From Lotus japonicus (taxonomy: Eukaryota; Streptophyta; Magnoliopsida; Fabales; Fabaceae): 64,000 nucleotides of DNA. The translations under genes were made by a program, and so were the position numbers. The notes under the pieces were generated by a model. It was not told the DNA's origin. It saw only the letters and a program-made list of their open reading frames with translations, and did no database searches. Shown here piece by piece: positions 20,766 to 34,324 of the stretch (its first letter is position 1; each line of letters opens with the position of its first letter). The stretch covers positions 107,911,760 to 107,975,759 of the forward strand of contig NC_080041.1 of the NCBI RefSeq assembly GCF_012489685.1, read 5' to 3'.

Positions 20766-22615
20766 CAACACGGCCTAGTAATTCTCTTTGGAGTAATGCA
20801 GGGTATGAATTCATCAGAATTGGAGAGAGGAGTGCCGATATCAGTAATTAATTATAGGCCCTTTTATGATTATTTTCTTATTTTCCCCCTAAAAATTATA
20901 ATCAAGTTGTCTCATAAATGGATTGCTTATTTGAGAATGTTTTGAGTTTTTAGGGAAGAAACCAATCAGGAGAAGTGTGTTTTTAAGATTGTATGACAAA
21001 GAGTGTGTTAGTATCATTTCTCTGTCTCGGAATGATGACCTCTTATCCACCCCTGCTGATGAAATTCAAGGAGGAGGGTTGAAGCTGGGTAATGCATTTA
21101 AATGATAACACAGTGATTATGTGTTGAGAGTTGAGACTGTTTTCTGATACTTTGCTTTTTTTTTTCTTCAGTGGAGTAATGAATTTTTCATTGGTTTTAA
21201 ATTTGATTCATAATCAACATAAACTGGTTTCTTATTATCATATAATCATGTCAATTTTAAGGAGTTTGTCCTTCTGTAAATTACTGAACTAGATAGGGTA
21301 TCTTCAAGTAAGCAGTGCCAGTATATACATTTCTCCAGTTCTGTTTAGAAATGATTGTAACCCCATGAGACTCCAGGAACAATTGATTTACAGTTGATAA
21401 TAGAAAAGAATATGGAAAGAAATAAGATTACGCTTGGAAATCCATCTAGAGTTGATTCTGAAGCCAAGAGAGAAGCTTCTATGAGTAGCTTCTGGGTTTC
21501 AAAATTGATTGTGGTGAAAGGGAAGCTAATCCAAATATTCTAAGGCTTGGAAAGCACATTCTTGATCAATATTGAATTCCATTTCAAAGTTGTCTTTCAG
21601 TTTCATAACAGTTCTGCGGGGAATTGTGAATATTTGATGTTTGACAGTTCTTACAGTCAACGGCGTTCTCATTATTTTGATATTGTTTGCCTGCCTGACT
21701 TTTTAGTTCGTCCACCAAAGTTGCCTACTTTTCTGTACAGAACCTATCACAGACCTCAGATTTTTATTCCTCGCCCCTCTTCATGTTACTGCTCATTGTA
21801 TGATGCAGTTTTCTATTCAGGTTGCCGATGGATAAAGTGTTGGATATTTAGGATTTTATTGGTTCCCTACCCAAGTAGAGTTTTAAGAGCTGAAATTAAC
21901 AAGTTGCTGAAAAGTAAAAGCCCCTTGAAAAACATGACATAGTGATGCTTCTAATATAGTTGAAGAACATTTATTTCCTCATTGCCGGATATGCATCTCC
22001 ATCTTCAAATAATAGTCACTTAACTACCCAATACAATAGAAAAGACCAACAAGTGGTACACTATTCTTGTTGTCCCCTTCCTATGGTGCTATCAGTACGA
22101 TATACAGATTTCCATCGACATCTATAGCATGTTTGAATCAGTTTCTCCATCCTTAGAACCAAGCCTTGTTGATAAGTAGAATTGGATATGTTTGGAAACA
22201 CATTCCCCCAATGTTTTCCCACTTCTAATGGAAACAAACATTCATCTAGATAAAAATGTGAAAAATAACTTGCATGCTCTGTTTTTTTGAAAGTGCATTC
22301 ACTTTAATTCAACTCCTGAACAAATACACACTGTCTAGTGTCTAATGGAGGACCATTTTAAAATCTGGGTCAGGCAATGGTGCATAAAATCATTAACTTG
22401 ACTCCAGTCAGCCTGGTTTATCATTGAAAAGTGAAACATGTTAAAAAAATATGAAACATAAGAAATGAAAGTTAACCCCACTACTCATTCATGATTTTTG
22501 TCCATTTCACCATGTCAAAAGATGTCTGCAAGTATTTTTTGTTCCATATACAACTAATGACAAAAATTTAAAATTAAGAATTGAGACTATGATATCTATG
22601 TGTATGTGTAATAAA
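20766..22615. other. Intergenic, one unsupported open frame
   Basis: No recognised gene. An open frame at 21547-21942 (FDIVCLPDFLVRPPKLPTFL...) lacks an ATG at its start and has no family I know. The rest is AT-rich. Confidence 0.4.
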
Positions 22616-22753
22616 CTAGGTAGTTACCCGTGCATCGATGCACGGATACTATATATTTTTACCAAATAAAAAAGAATATACGATATTATATTATGTAGAA
22701 TTTACAATTTGATCTAATTTAATTCATATATTTTCATCGTACTAAAATGTTTT

Positions 22754-22986
22754 TTTTTTGAGAACTAAAATCATGATATTATTAATGGGAAAACAAAACA
22801 TGAGAACAATCCTCTCAAGTGGATGGGGCACTAAGCCGAACAAAAGAGTTCAAACACTAGCAAATAAGCAAAAGCTTAATCATCCCTAGCTGAAAATTGA
22901 GGCCAAAATAGAGCTAGAGCGGAGCCTCATTAAAATCCCCTAAGGAAAAACCCAGTGGGAAAAAACCAAAGGGGGGAAAAGAGTTT
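22754..22986 (-). mobile_element. 5'-truncated LINE-type insertion with 11-bp target duplication
   Basis: Minus-strand sequence ends in a short poly(A) (plus-strand T run at 22750-22759) after GATTTTAGTTCTC. TAAAATGTTTT flanks it at 22743-22753 and 22987-22997. About 233 bp of 3'-UTR-like sequence, no ORF. It inserted into the Helitron just inside its 3' end. Confidence 0.65.
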
Positions 22987-23590
22987 TAAAATGTTTTAAA
23001 ATCCAACCATACCTCTTCATTTTTGAAATTTTAATATTTTTCGTTTCTAAATTACTTATTGTAGAATATAAAAAAATGAATAAAATAAATACACGTGACA
23101 AATATTTTTTTTGTTTGTATTCAAATAGATACAAAACATAATTAATTTTATCATATAAAAATGCAATTAATTTTGATAAGAAATTTGTGTTTAGATTTGG
23201 TTTATTCTAATTATAAATGCTATGCAAGGTAATTATGATATACGAACTGGTTTTTTATTTTAATTATTGTTCACTATATTTCATCTAATATCTCTAAATA
23301 CAAAATTAGATTTTTTTTTGTTACATGAGGGAAACAAAATTAGATTATTATGTTTCATTTCTATTTTTTATTTTCTTAAATTATTTTTTTAAACTCTTTT
23401 ATTTTTTTCATATCACCACCGAGTTAATAAATATACAAAAAGTCTTTCGAAGGAGCAAAATCTAAATATATAAAAAAAAAGCTCAATTCAATCTCTTATA
23501 TGATACAAAAACAAAATCATTGACAATATATAGTCGACCTAAATGATTAGGTACTACTAACTAAAGAAAACAAATCATAAGAGAAGAGAT

Positions 23591-23880
23591 CTATATACCT
23601 TGTTATTCTCAGTTTCGCTTTGCTACTAAGAACCAATTCAGAAACAATACACATTATTGAAACTATAAAATAAACATGAAAAAAACACCACAACTTAAAA
23701 ACCACTAACAGTAATCCTAGTAATCCTGACAAAAACAATCCCAATACTAAGTAAATAAAAACATAACCCAAATAACATGTCTCTCAAATTCAAACTTCAC
23801 TTAATCAACCCCAACCACAATGGATGAGATCTACCTTGTCATTCTGGCTTTGTTACTAAGACCCATTGAAAAAGAAACAA
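23591..23880 (-). repeat. Duplicated exon-like block
   Basis: GTTCTTAGTAGCAAAGCGAA..TGA.AATAACAAGGTA on the minus strand at about 23598-23635 recurs as GGTCTTAGTAACAAAGCCAG..TGACAAGGTA at about 23836-23870. Both end in AAG|GTA with donor-like context. Possibly duplicated alternative exons of an unknown transcript. Confidence 0.4.
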
Positions 23881-25145
23881 CAGAATAGTTGTCAGCTTCA
23901 ATGTAAATAGAGTCTATGATAATTTACTGAAGAAATAAGCCACAAAGAATTATGAACTACATACCATTTAGGGAAAAAAGAGAGGGTGTAAAGTCACAAC
24001 ATAGAAAATTTCATACTCCAATCCTACTATTGCCATGCCAAATAAACCTTTATACTTAAAACAATAGATGGCTATCACCACTCAAATAGTGTAATAAAAT
24101 AGCATAATCTAAATTATCAACCAATCACATAAATAAAAACATATAATGGGGAAGCAAAAGAAAAGAAAAGACAACAACATCAACCCTCTTTCAGTCCTTT
24201 TTTCTCCTTGGCATCATAGAATATGGGTCCAAGGATTAATATTCACCCCACCATCAATGAGGGAATTCAAATCACATATGAGAATTCTTAATTTCACATA
24301 TGTCCATGTAATTTAACCCACCCACTAGTAGGAATCAAAATGAGCAGGTGGCAAAAAACAATTAGTTTATTGGATTTGAAGTGAATAAACTAAGTCCAGT
24401 TTCATTGTCATTTTCTACCTTCTCATATCATGCACTTAACACACCCCACCCACAAAGTGCCACAACTTATACACCAATAGTTATCAGTCACATGAAGTAA
24501 TAGTTCTTGATTAACCTACAGTTAGGCAGAAACCTACCCTACTGTAATGCTGAATAAATTAAATAAAGGTACTTAGTTGAATATTTTTAAAATATAAACA
24601 TATCAATAACCAAAGAAAAGCATATTCCCCTAACATCTTCTTGTGTTAATGTTCCCTAATATTCTAACAGCTGCTTTAATTAAAGTTAAATACTCACACC
24701 AGAAACAGAAAGAAACCAAATAACAATAATTCAGTTTAAGGAAATTGACAAATCAATGGTCAATACAGTAGCATAAATAAAACCGAGCCAACTCAAATTC
24801 TTGATTCAATGTGATTGATATAATTGGGTTAAGATAAATACCACGTATGAACCAACTCAAATATACCAAAGAATGTTCATTCCTTGAAATTTTTCGCTGT
24901 CAAGTTTTGATGCAGGAAGCCAAAACTCTAAGATCACTGTGACAGAATGAAGGGGGGAAAGATGAATGGATGAAAAAAAGAAAAATAATACCTCATCATG
25001 TCAAGGATGATAAAACTATACATGCATTCCTTTTAGCATTTTCTCTACTGCTAATAAACACAACCGCACAAGTAAAATGTTAGAAAAGCAATTGAATATT
25101 AAAAAAAAATGAAAAACTATAGCGTGCTCTGTGGGAAGGAGGATA

Positions 25146-27124
25146 AATTTACCTTAATGTGGAAAATGGTCGACCTTCCGTAATGAGCTCACATTTCCAG
25201 AATCATTGTAGTCCAAAAGATTTGAGTATGCAAATACACTGCAGGAACCAAAAAAAGAAACTCAAGCACTACAGCAAAATAATGTGCCTCTCAAGGATGG
25301 AGCATCACATGAACCATATTTGAAGGTTCTAGTGTTCAATAAGATAAATAGTTTATTCAGCCATACTAAAACACTTGTTCATTCCTTCTTTATCTCTGAT
25401 ATACACATTTACTTCCCATGTGAAGAGTGTAAATAGATCCCATCAAAAGTAAACTAAAGCAAGTTTATGTTTTTTTAAGGAAATGCATTAGAATGTGCTT
25501 ACCATCATGCAATATAGTCATGCAACAGATGATCAATGTCACCATATCAACTAATAACCAAGTGTGTAAGATTTGTAGGACCTTTCTAAATATGAATTTA
25601 TTTGTATAACATTAAAAAATGATCAAAAGTAATTGATATTAATGGAAGGTAGATTATCTTATGACTCATCATTGACTTTCATATAGGAGGAACTACCTTA
25701 AACATGGGGGAACTTCACTCTAAGTGGTGTCTCTAAATACAATATGCTTATTTGTCTTTATTTTGACAGATGCACATTTTCATACCCCAAATCTAACTTT
25801 CAAGGAAAAGATAACAATCATAAGTTTATTAGGATGATGAGGAAGACAATGATTTGAATTCCAGTGATAGAAACCAAATGATTCAATAGAAATCATATAT
25901 TGAAATGCATATAAAAGATTTGGATCTCATTAATTCATGAGAGATGCAACTACATAAGTAATATGAGGAAAAAAATATTGTACAAATTTTATTATTAAAA
26001 AACAAACAAAACCATCACTACTAACATTCACAAATTAATTTAATAATACCATATATCATTTTATCCTTGCACCCAGACAATGTTTTAGATATTTTTAGTC
26101 ATTATTGATCAAGGGGCATAGGTAGAAACCAAGAACTTGATTGACATTAAATCAAAACCTAATCTTAGATCCAAAACACATAAATCCTCCAAGTGGCTTC
26201 AATCACACACCTGCGCCACCCAAAAACCAAAATCCAAAAAAGAAATAAGAACAAGTAACAGACTCAATGCATGAAAAACAGCTAAGGCGGAAAATTTTAG
26301 AGAAAAATGAACTGCAAAACGAAAAAAAAAAAATGGCGTGATGAGGGAAATTCAGACAATATACATCATATTAATTTTCTCACAAGGCAGAAGGAGGGAA
26401 GTTCAGACTATACATATCATAGAATTGATTGAAAAGGCAGAAGGGGCGGGGTAAAGAGAGAGAGAATATTAATGATTACATAACATCTACTATGACACAA
26501 AGTAAAGCCCAGCAGCTCTAATAACTCTAACTGACTCACCAAATAACAAAGCTGCAAGTAAAGCCACTATTAAAGGACGTGAATCAATTATAACCTGCAA
26601 TATATCCATGGAACATAGTCAAAGTAAGAAACATTGCTTACAATCTTGTACTTAGAAAATTTCTCTTATTATTCTACATATTGAACTGGAACACGGTTTT
26701 CAGATAATTGGAAAGAGAGATAACCAGCGACATGAAAAATTCTTCCATTCTTCCAGTGACAAAGTAATCTCAAATCAAAGACTAAAATTTAGCATTTAGT
26801 ACATGCTTTCTAATTTTTTTGAAGAAACCATTTTGCTCATGAATGAAAGGATCACATTATAAAAGCAGTATAGATAATTAATTTAGCTTCCCTAAACTAA
26901 TAAGTAATAAGTCAGAACTTAAACTGAAGTTGAAACTGAAGCAAAGAATGCGACTTCGACTGAGAAATCAAAATAAAAGGAGTAAGAATCTGAATTGAAA
27001 ATAACAGTGTGTTGTGAGGATTGGATATGGAACCTAAAGTAATAAGAAAGAGGACTAAGAAATCGAAATTGAAACCTGGAAAATAAGCTAGAGTTTGTTC
27101 ACTGGAACTTGGCGGTGGCGGCAT
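25146..27124 (-). other. Unidentified minus-strand exon-like blocks
   Basis: On the minus strand: an ATG block MPPPPSSSEQTLAYFPG (from 27124) before a possible donor; VIIDSRPLIVALLAALLFG (about 26537-26597) between TATTGCAG and GTGAGT; and VFAYSNLLDYNDSGNVSSLR (about 25160-25242) between TCCTGCAG and AAG|GTAAAT. Splice signals and codon-like composition suggest pieces of one or more genes, but phases do not join convincingly and I recognise no family. They fit captured exons inside the Helitron. Confidence 0.35.
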
Positions 27125-28185
27125 GGAAAAGACGGAGGTGGAAGGTTTAAACGGTGTTCAGCAACGGTTCCTCTTCAACATTATAAGGCAGGACACTTCT
27201 GCAATGTCACCGATCAACCTCCAACTACGGCGTCGGACTCGACGCTGTTATAGATCCTTTATATACCAATGATCGTTCAGTGACTCTTGACTTCAAGATG
27301 AAATTGTCCTAAGAACATGTGATTGTTCAGTGAAAGCACATTAATTGGATTGGAACCATGCAGTGTGTTGGGACACAGTTTGAGCTGTAGAAAATATAAG
27401 ATTCATTTAAAAAACTGAGTGAAGTAACTAAGCTAATAAAGAGAGCAAATAGAAAGAAATGGCACATATTTGTAAGTGGCTTTTTTCATGATATATGACT
27501 GATACTAACTTTCATGAACTTCAACACCCGTATGGGCAACTCCAGATAAAAGAGGAGTAAAGGAATTAGGTAATATGATAATTGCAACAAATCATTATTG
27601 CCAAAGCTATTCATCCTAAAATTTATGAGACAGGATCAATATATCTTTAAAATACAGCACCCTGATTTGCAAGTAACAGCCTAATATCACAGTCTTCCAC
27701 ATTTTATGAAAGTCACTACTTGCAGTGAAAGAAAGATGAGGATCTTAGTTCAGTCATGGGTAAACTTACTACAATTAGAAAATTTCAGATAACCATTAAC
27801 AAACATAAGAGATCATAACCAAAATACCTCTAAGAAGTTGTCCCTCCAAGTGAATGAAATCATTCCTGCAAGTAAAGGAAAACGACAGTAAGCAAAAGAA
27901 GCAGGGAAAGTAACAACATAGTAACCGGAAAGGGGAAGAATAGGTTTACATCAGAAGGAAAATGTCTCATTAACCACACAGGTTTTTCAGAAACCAATGG
28001 GGCATTGTTATCATGATATATGTCATGTTCTGTAATAATGAAAAACAATAGGATCAAACATCAGATAATCAGGGAGGAACATACCAGTTTCCATTAAAAA
28101 AACAACATTCTCTTATAACTCTCTGCAAATCCAAACCTAGTTTAACAGATAACAATTCCAACAACATTATAAACAGAGAAATTAC

Positions 28186-28424
28186 CTCTGATTTAAACGA
28201 TTGTTATTTTCATCACATGAGCTGGAAGGGTTAAAGGTTAGATATTCCCCAACCTGCACTTCAATACAACAAAAAATGAAGTAAGAAATAGACATTTTTT
28301 GGTTAAAAAATTCAGTGTTATATAAATGGGACAATTGAATGACCTCTTCACCCATCAAGAAGACTTTAGGATTTGCTGACATTTCCTCATCAAGTGCGGA
28401 GTTGAGAGCCTCTCTCACTGTCAT
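28186..28424 (-). pseudogene. Pyruvate dehydrogenase E1-beta exon fragment in a chimeric exon chain
   Basis: Exon 28344-28424 (81 bp, 27 codons) reads [20 protein letters not shown] then VFLMGEE, the start of mature mitochondrial pyruvate dehydrogenase E1 subunit beta, which with E1-alpha decarboxylates pyruvate. An acceptor (TTTTGTCAG) precedes it; the following intron begins GTCATT. The next block (28186-28253) starts after TTGAAGTGCAG with VGEY, again the E1-beta continuation, but then changes to [19 protein letters not shown] and ends at a donor GAG|GTAATT. The true protein would go on with QGAYKISKGL and about 300 more residues; these are absent. So it is a captured E1-beta fragment fused to unrelated sequence. 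Confidence 0.78.
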
Positions 28425-29068
28425 CTGACAAAATGGAAACAAGTGAACCAAATTTTGAATGATGCTCAATATAGAACTTAACTAAACCAAGTCCACTGCC
28501 TTCTCTCGCAGAAAGACTGGGAAGCCTAGCTTCATTGTTGATTTTTCTTCAATCTAATTGTCTCTAATCTAGCCACTTTTAAAGAGACATATTTCCCTAA
28601 TTTTCCTCTTTTCTCTTACAAGTTCAATAAAGATGTTATCTGATTTCCCCTTCCTTCGAGTATTAATATAATCGGATTCGCAGCAATCCTCAGTCATTCT
28701 TTTAATTCATTCTTTCACATATCATGACACTATCTATTGAATACTTAGTTTATATTGTTTCTGAAGCCAAGAAAAAAGCATACAGTGTAATATGTTAAGA
28801 CTTAAGAGTACATGTGAATATCATATTTTTTTACTCAAGTTCCACAATTAATATTTTTGTTGAACAACATAACTACGACAAGGTTCCGAAATAAAAGTGG
28901 TTATCAGCTGTGTTTCTTTCAATCTTCAATGTGCTGCTAACAATCTAATTGCAGTTAAACCAAGCTAATCTTGCATAATTTTCACATTTCAGTTTATGGC
29001 ATGTTAATCAACTTGAATACTTGATTGAAACATCAGCTAATGTGAATAGTTCAAAATAAATGACGAAC

Positions 29069-29140
29069 CTGCACCATTATAGGATTTGGCCCTGATGGAG
29101 AAATATAAACTGCTGGTCCAACATTCACAACTGATTCTGC
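29069..29140 (-). other. Exon-like block upstream of the E1-beta exon
   Basis: A 72-bp, 24-codon minus-strand block AESVVNVGPAVYISPSGPNP IMVQ lies between CAATTTCAG and CAG|GTTCGT. It is phase 0 at both ends, as is the E1-beta exon, so splicing would join the two in frame. Source gene not recognised. Further upstream on the same strand RVNAYRTCYATFGCRTILTL (about 29230-29290) may be another block. Confidence 0.45.
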
Positions 29141-29539
29141 CTGAAATTGGAATATGATCATGAACAATATTTTGACACAATGAAGTAAGCGAGATCACTT
29201 AAGAAAATAATCAAAACATACATAAGATTGTCCCATACGCAGTGTCAATATTGTTCGACACCCAAATGTTGCATAGCAAGTCCTATATGCATTGACTCTG
29301 ACTGTATTTGACCCCTCATACCCCGATCGGTAGAAGTCCCCTCTCGCTCTAGGCGTCCAGCAATATGCTAGAGTCGCAAAATTACAAGTAAAACGTAATC
29401 AGATAAGATAAAGAATGAATATAGTAAGGCTATTTCATACTAACAAATCCTACAATAAAAAATATACTCCATCATGATAACAAACCTGAGCCTTGTAACA
29501 CCAAAAAAAAACGGTAAGAAACCCTAAGAAAATATGTAT

Positions 29540-29690
29540 GTGAATTGAAAGCAAGAAATATAGATCAGGAAGAACGGCTGTGCCTCACCTCTACACTACA
29601 AGATGGATCTGATTCCGATCACCAATTGAAAGCAAGAAATATAGACCTGGATGGATCCGATTCCAATCGCTACTCACAAAGACCCAACCT
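29540..29690 (+). repeat. Short tandem duplication, 80-bp period
   Basis: AATTGAAAGCAAGAAATATA occurs at 29543 and 29623, each followed by GATCAGGA/GACCTGGA, and GATC.GATTCC.ATC recurs. About two units. An open frame through it is only a by-product of the repeat. Confidence 0.6.
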
Positions 29691-32340
29691 TTCTTGTCGC
29701 TACACCCAGACTTCAATTGCTACTCATAAAGAACAAAACCCGACAGTAATAGATGGTTGAGGGATTAAATAGATGAAGAAGAGAAATTATAAGCGTTTTA
29801 AATTATCAAAAGTGTGCTTAAAAGGTGAGTTGTTCTTCAAAAGTAAAATTCCATGAAGATGAAAAACATTAAAAGTGGTCAGAAAAGCAATGAAAATGAA
29901 AAGTGCTCAGAAAAGTACTGAAAGGGAAAAGTAGCCATAAAAGGTAAATAGAAAAACACAGCGAAAAGTAAAAATGAGAATGATTTTATAACCATTAGAT
30001 TGAAATCAATGGCTGAGATTAGAACACCTGATTATTGAAACTAAATAGAAAAACCAAAAAGTAATCCTTATGGTGCACCTGCGAAACATTTTTTAAAAAC
30101 CCTAATGTGAATAGTAAAAAAATTATATCTCTTTGTAGTAGTTATAGATATGTAAATAGTTTATTTTTATGCACTAACAGTAAAGATATTTTACACTGTC
30201 ATTCAATTAGATTTTAATAATGTGTCATATAAATCAATTAATTAAATAAATAATTGTTTTTCATATCTTTAAAATCTAGTTTGTTTAATAGTGTGAAAAA
30301 TATTTAAATTATGAGTACATGTACCTTTTTCTCATATGTAAACTTTCATCCACAACACTTAAAAATTAAAATAACTCGTGAGAATTAGCTATTCTTAACT
30401 GGCAAATATCAATGAGCAGTCTACACATCCAATCTATATATATATATATGAAAAGAAGGTTTTTTTCTAGAAGACCTATGCCACATGTCTCCTCTTAAGT
30501 AATTCATTTTCCCTCCAAAACAAAAAAATATATTTCCACTTTTTTGTCACATTAATTACTAAGTTTAATATAGGCAAGTTCTTTTTTAAGAATAAGACAT
30601 AAGTAATACTTATAAAAACTATCACAGTAAGGATATAAATTCAAAATAGTATTATTTTCAACCCCTCCAAATTTTTGAAAAGATGTTACAATACATGAAC
30701 ATCTCTAAACCTATTTCATTTCTTCCATTATTAAAAATTCCATATTAGATTTAAATTTTTGAAAATAATCAACTCTGATTAAAAAAATTCAATTTTTATT
30801 TTCCCTTAAATTATTTTCTAAGATATATCAAATATAAAAAAAAATAGAAATTAGAAAATACGATTCATAAAAATAATTGGAGTCCTTTTTATTTTAATTA
30901 ATAATATACTAAATACTAATAATAAATATTCGTAATAATTTCGAATAAAAATAAAGATGGGATCTTTTAATTTTAATTTTTCTAAAATTAATTTATTTGT
31001 TTTTCTTTAATATAATGGTTAAAATGATTTTAAAAGTTAAATTAACTGTTTTTAAAAATTCGAATTTCCTTTATTATAGTAATTTTTTAAAATCTAATTA
31101 ATACTAGATTAGTTGTAAAATGAGGGTGATGAGCAAATGAATTTTTTAAAATAAAATAAATATTTATTTTTTAAAATTTTCAGCATCATTATTTTTTTAT
31201 TTTGATTTTTTTCGAAAATTTTCCAATTGAATTAATACTTTCTATTATAGATACTACAATTTTTATTTCTTATAATTGAATTAATGGCTCTAATTAATTC
31301 CTAAAACTAATGAGTATGATTAATTAGCTTTTGAAATTCAAATTTTAAAAACATTGATGCTCAATAATTGATAATTTATTGGAACAACGAAAAAATTTGC
31401 AATAAATTAATAACGAAAAAATTTAATTACATTAGACAAGATTATTTAAAGAATTGAATTTTCAAAATGGAATATTCCACATTTTCGAAATTAAATTGAT
31501 ATAATTTAATTAATGAATCCTTAGAACATTTAATACAAATAATTTTGTTGATATGTTTAATATCTGATTAATTTTTCATTAACTAATAATGAATATTTCA
31601 TTTTAGGAAAAAATTAAGCATTAATAAATCAAAATTAATAATTTAGGAAATAAAATTACATGTTAAATTTATAGCATTAGTAACAATTGCAGCATCATTT
31701 TGTGCATACCTCCTCGACAACAAGGTAAGGACTTTCGTTTTCCTCCATTTTCTATTCATTCTATACTTCTTCCTCCCATCTTTGGGATTTGTTATGAAAA
31801 AAACTCATCCTGTTTTTTTTTTCTCCGTTCGTCTACTCCATGGTAAGGATTTCTAAAAAAAAAGTATTTTCAACCTTCTTCCATATTTTCCATACTCCTC
31901 TCTTTCCTACTTTTCATTTTTCTATTTCTCAATTCGTTATTCGATTTTATGTTAAGGAATTTTCACCTTCAATTTTTCTTTCATTTGAAATAACTATAGA
32001 AAAAAATAATTTATCAATCATGTGTAAGGTAATGCTCTTTATCTTAATGCAAAAATAATTAATTTTGCTATACCTGCGCATTGGTTAGAATTCATTTGCT
32101 CTTTTGAGACATTTTTCACATTATTTCTTTAATCTATAACATTCTGTTTCACCCGGTCTTTGTGGCATTGTGTTTATCTTATTTTGGTTTATTGTTTTAA
32201 GAGTTTTATTTCCATTTTTATTTTATAATTCTCCACCACTACTGTAGGATCGCAATATTAAAGTTTATTATTGGTTACATTATCCTCTTATTCACTCTTT
32301 TTTATTTGTTGTGTTAAATGATTTATTTCATGTTTCATGA

Positions 32341-33097
32341 TAGGGGTGTTCGCGATTCGGTTTTAAAGGAAAAAATCATCCGATCCGATCATTTCGGTTT
32401 TATAATTTAATTATCCAAACGTGTTTTTTTTTTCAAATCCAGTCCAATTTTTATCAGTTTGGATTGGATTGGATTTCAGTTTTTCGAAGAAACTAAAAAT
32501 CTTGAAATAAATAACGAAATAGAAAATAAAATCATAAAACAAGAAGCACTGTAAAAGTTACAGGGACAAGATAGCATGCTTAACACTAACATCAATATTG
32601 TAAAAAATGAATTATGTACGCACTAATATGATGATTGTTAAGTGATGACTGTAATTTGTAACACTATTGCATTTCATGGACAATATCTAATTAAATCAAT
32701 CTAAGTTGATTATCAACCAATGTTACAAACGTATTGTTTTGAGTATGAGGCTAAGAAGCAGAGCAATGAGGGTTTCACTTTCGTTGAATGAAAAGAAGAC
32801 ATATGTCTCCTAACTTGGAAAGGGTTAAGCACATTACTGTAAAAGTTTGGGTATACATGGAATAAAACATTATAAGTATGTTTAAATGGGTAATTATGTA
32901 TAAATAAATAAAATATTTTCAGTTTGGTTTGGATCAGTTCGATTATGAACATGGGAACTGAAAACCAAACCGATCCATTAACAAAATATCAGTTTTTGCG
33001 GTTTTCGCTTTTTTTGGTTATCGATTTTTTCGGTTTTTGGTTTTTTGGATAGGTTTGAGCGGTTTCAATTGGTTTGGTTCGGTTATGAACACCCCTA
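32341..33097. mobile_element. Non-autonomous hAT element, 757 bp, 8-bp target duplication
   Basis: Starts TAGGGGTGTTC and ends GAACACCCCTA, perfect 11-bp terminal inverted repeats. TTTCATGA at 32332/32333-32340 and 33098-33105 is an exact 8-bp target duplication, diagnostic of hAT. Subterminal CGGTTT/AACCG repeats are abundant. No transposase. Confidence 0.88.
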
Positions 33098-33708
33098 TTT
33101 CATGATCCTATTATTTACTCATTCATCCATTTTCGATTGATCTATTTTCACCCTTTTTTTAAATCATGAATGGGAAAGATGGAAATCCTTCAATTTATCT
33201 GCTTGGATTGATAAAATGGATTTTTCCTCCATCGCCCCTGGTAGGCTGTGGTTACCAAAGATATGATCGAAGAGCCTAAGATAAAAAAGGGGAACGAGTT
33301 CAAACTTAAAAGTAATAGTCACGTGAAATCAGAAATAAGAGAAGCATTTGGATCTAAATAATTTTGGTAAATTATCTATTATTTTGATTTATTTAATCTG
33401 GTGATTTTTTCCTATGATTTGATTTGAGTTTTATTAGAAGTGGGGTTTCATTTTGTTGTTACATATTGATTTCTCTTCGAAATTAACATTTTGAATCAAA
33501 ATATATTATTATTATTATTATTGTTATTGCTATTATAAATAGAAACATTAATATGAAAAATAATCAATCAAATATGAATAATTAAACATGTATTAAAAAA
33601 TTAAAAATACTGATTTAATGTATATACAAAAATTAGAGTGGATTAAGTCTTATAATTTAAAATATTTAATTTTTTTTCATATTTAAATAAGTAAAAGTTT
33701 ATAAGTAA

Positions 33709-34324
33709 GGGTGTATTGGTGGGTTAAAGGGAACGCAGCAGATTTTTCATACTTTATGGAGCAATTTATAGTTGGTTTTGAATTTATTAAATTGAAGACA
33801 CAAGTTGTGCAGCGTGATGTTGTGGTTTGGCATCCTCCACCTGTGAGAATTTTGAAATTCAATGTAGATGGGGCTTCAAAAGGGAATCCTGAGCAAAGTG
33901 GAATTGGAAGCGTATTGCGCATTCTAATGGAGATATATTGGGATATTTTTCAAAATCAACAGGTGTGTTTTGGGCATATGAGGCTGAAGTACATGCTATT
34001 CTCAATGTTTTATTATTCTCTCATCAACATAGTTGTCATAATGTGCTTATTGAAAGTGATTCAACATTGGCAATTGGTTGGACTCTGGATGGTAATAAAA
34101 GGCCTTGGAAACTGCTACAAATTTTTAACCAGATTGATTACCAGTGGCACTTGGTTTCTTGCGTAGGTATTCAGCATGTACTGCGAGAAGGAAACACTGC
34201 AAACCAGGGATGTGGTAGGGAAGATGTATTGTGGGTTTGATCCTTTGATGTAACTCACATGAGAGAAATGTTCTCACGATTTTTAACAATTTTTCAATAA
34301 AGTTTTTGTTTCAGAAAAAAAAAA
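33709..34324 (+). pseudogene. LINE 3' end with RNase H domain, poly(A) and 10-bp target duplication
   Basis: TTATAAGTAA flanks the insert at 33699-33708 and 34325-34334. Inside, HPPPVRILKFNVDGASKGNP (first catalytic D) is followed, after a one-base loss near 33920, by YEAEVHAI (E), VLIESDSTLAI (D) and VLREGNTANQG (C-terminal motif), the order of the plant RNase H (RVT_3) domain at the end of LINE ORF2. The 3' UTR has AATAAAG (34296) and a 10-base A tail. 5'-truncated, frame-broken copy. Confidence 0.85.

Larger units (their letters stand above)
22616..30148 (-). mobile_element. Probable large Helitron carrying gene fragments (minus strand)
   Basis: The 3' end is clear on the minus strand: stem CCGTGCATCGATGCACGG, then GTAACTAC, then CTAG (22616-22619) followed by T. 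A candidate 5' end is TCTATAACTACTACAAAG (minus strand, TC at 30147-30148, preceded by A); it is less certain. Between them lie several minus-strand exon-like blocks with splice signals, in the same orientation as the Helitron, as expected for captured host exons. No Rep/helicase, so non-autonomous. If the 5' end is wrong the element is shorter. Confidence 0.5.

Noticed and set aside
21547..21942. 131-codon open frame downstream of CHMP1
   Set aside because: It opens at TTG, not ATG, has no recognisable domain and lies in AT-rich DNA with no splice or promoter context.
29545..29760. 71-codon plus-strand frame
   Set aside because: Produced by an 80-bp tandem duplication; no ATG-specific context or similarity.
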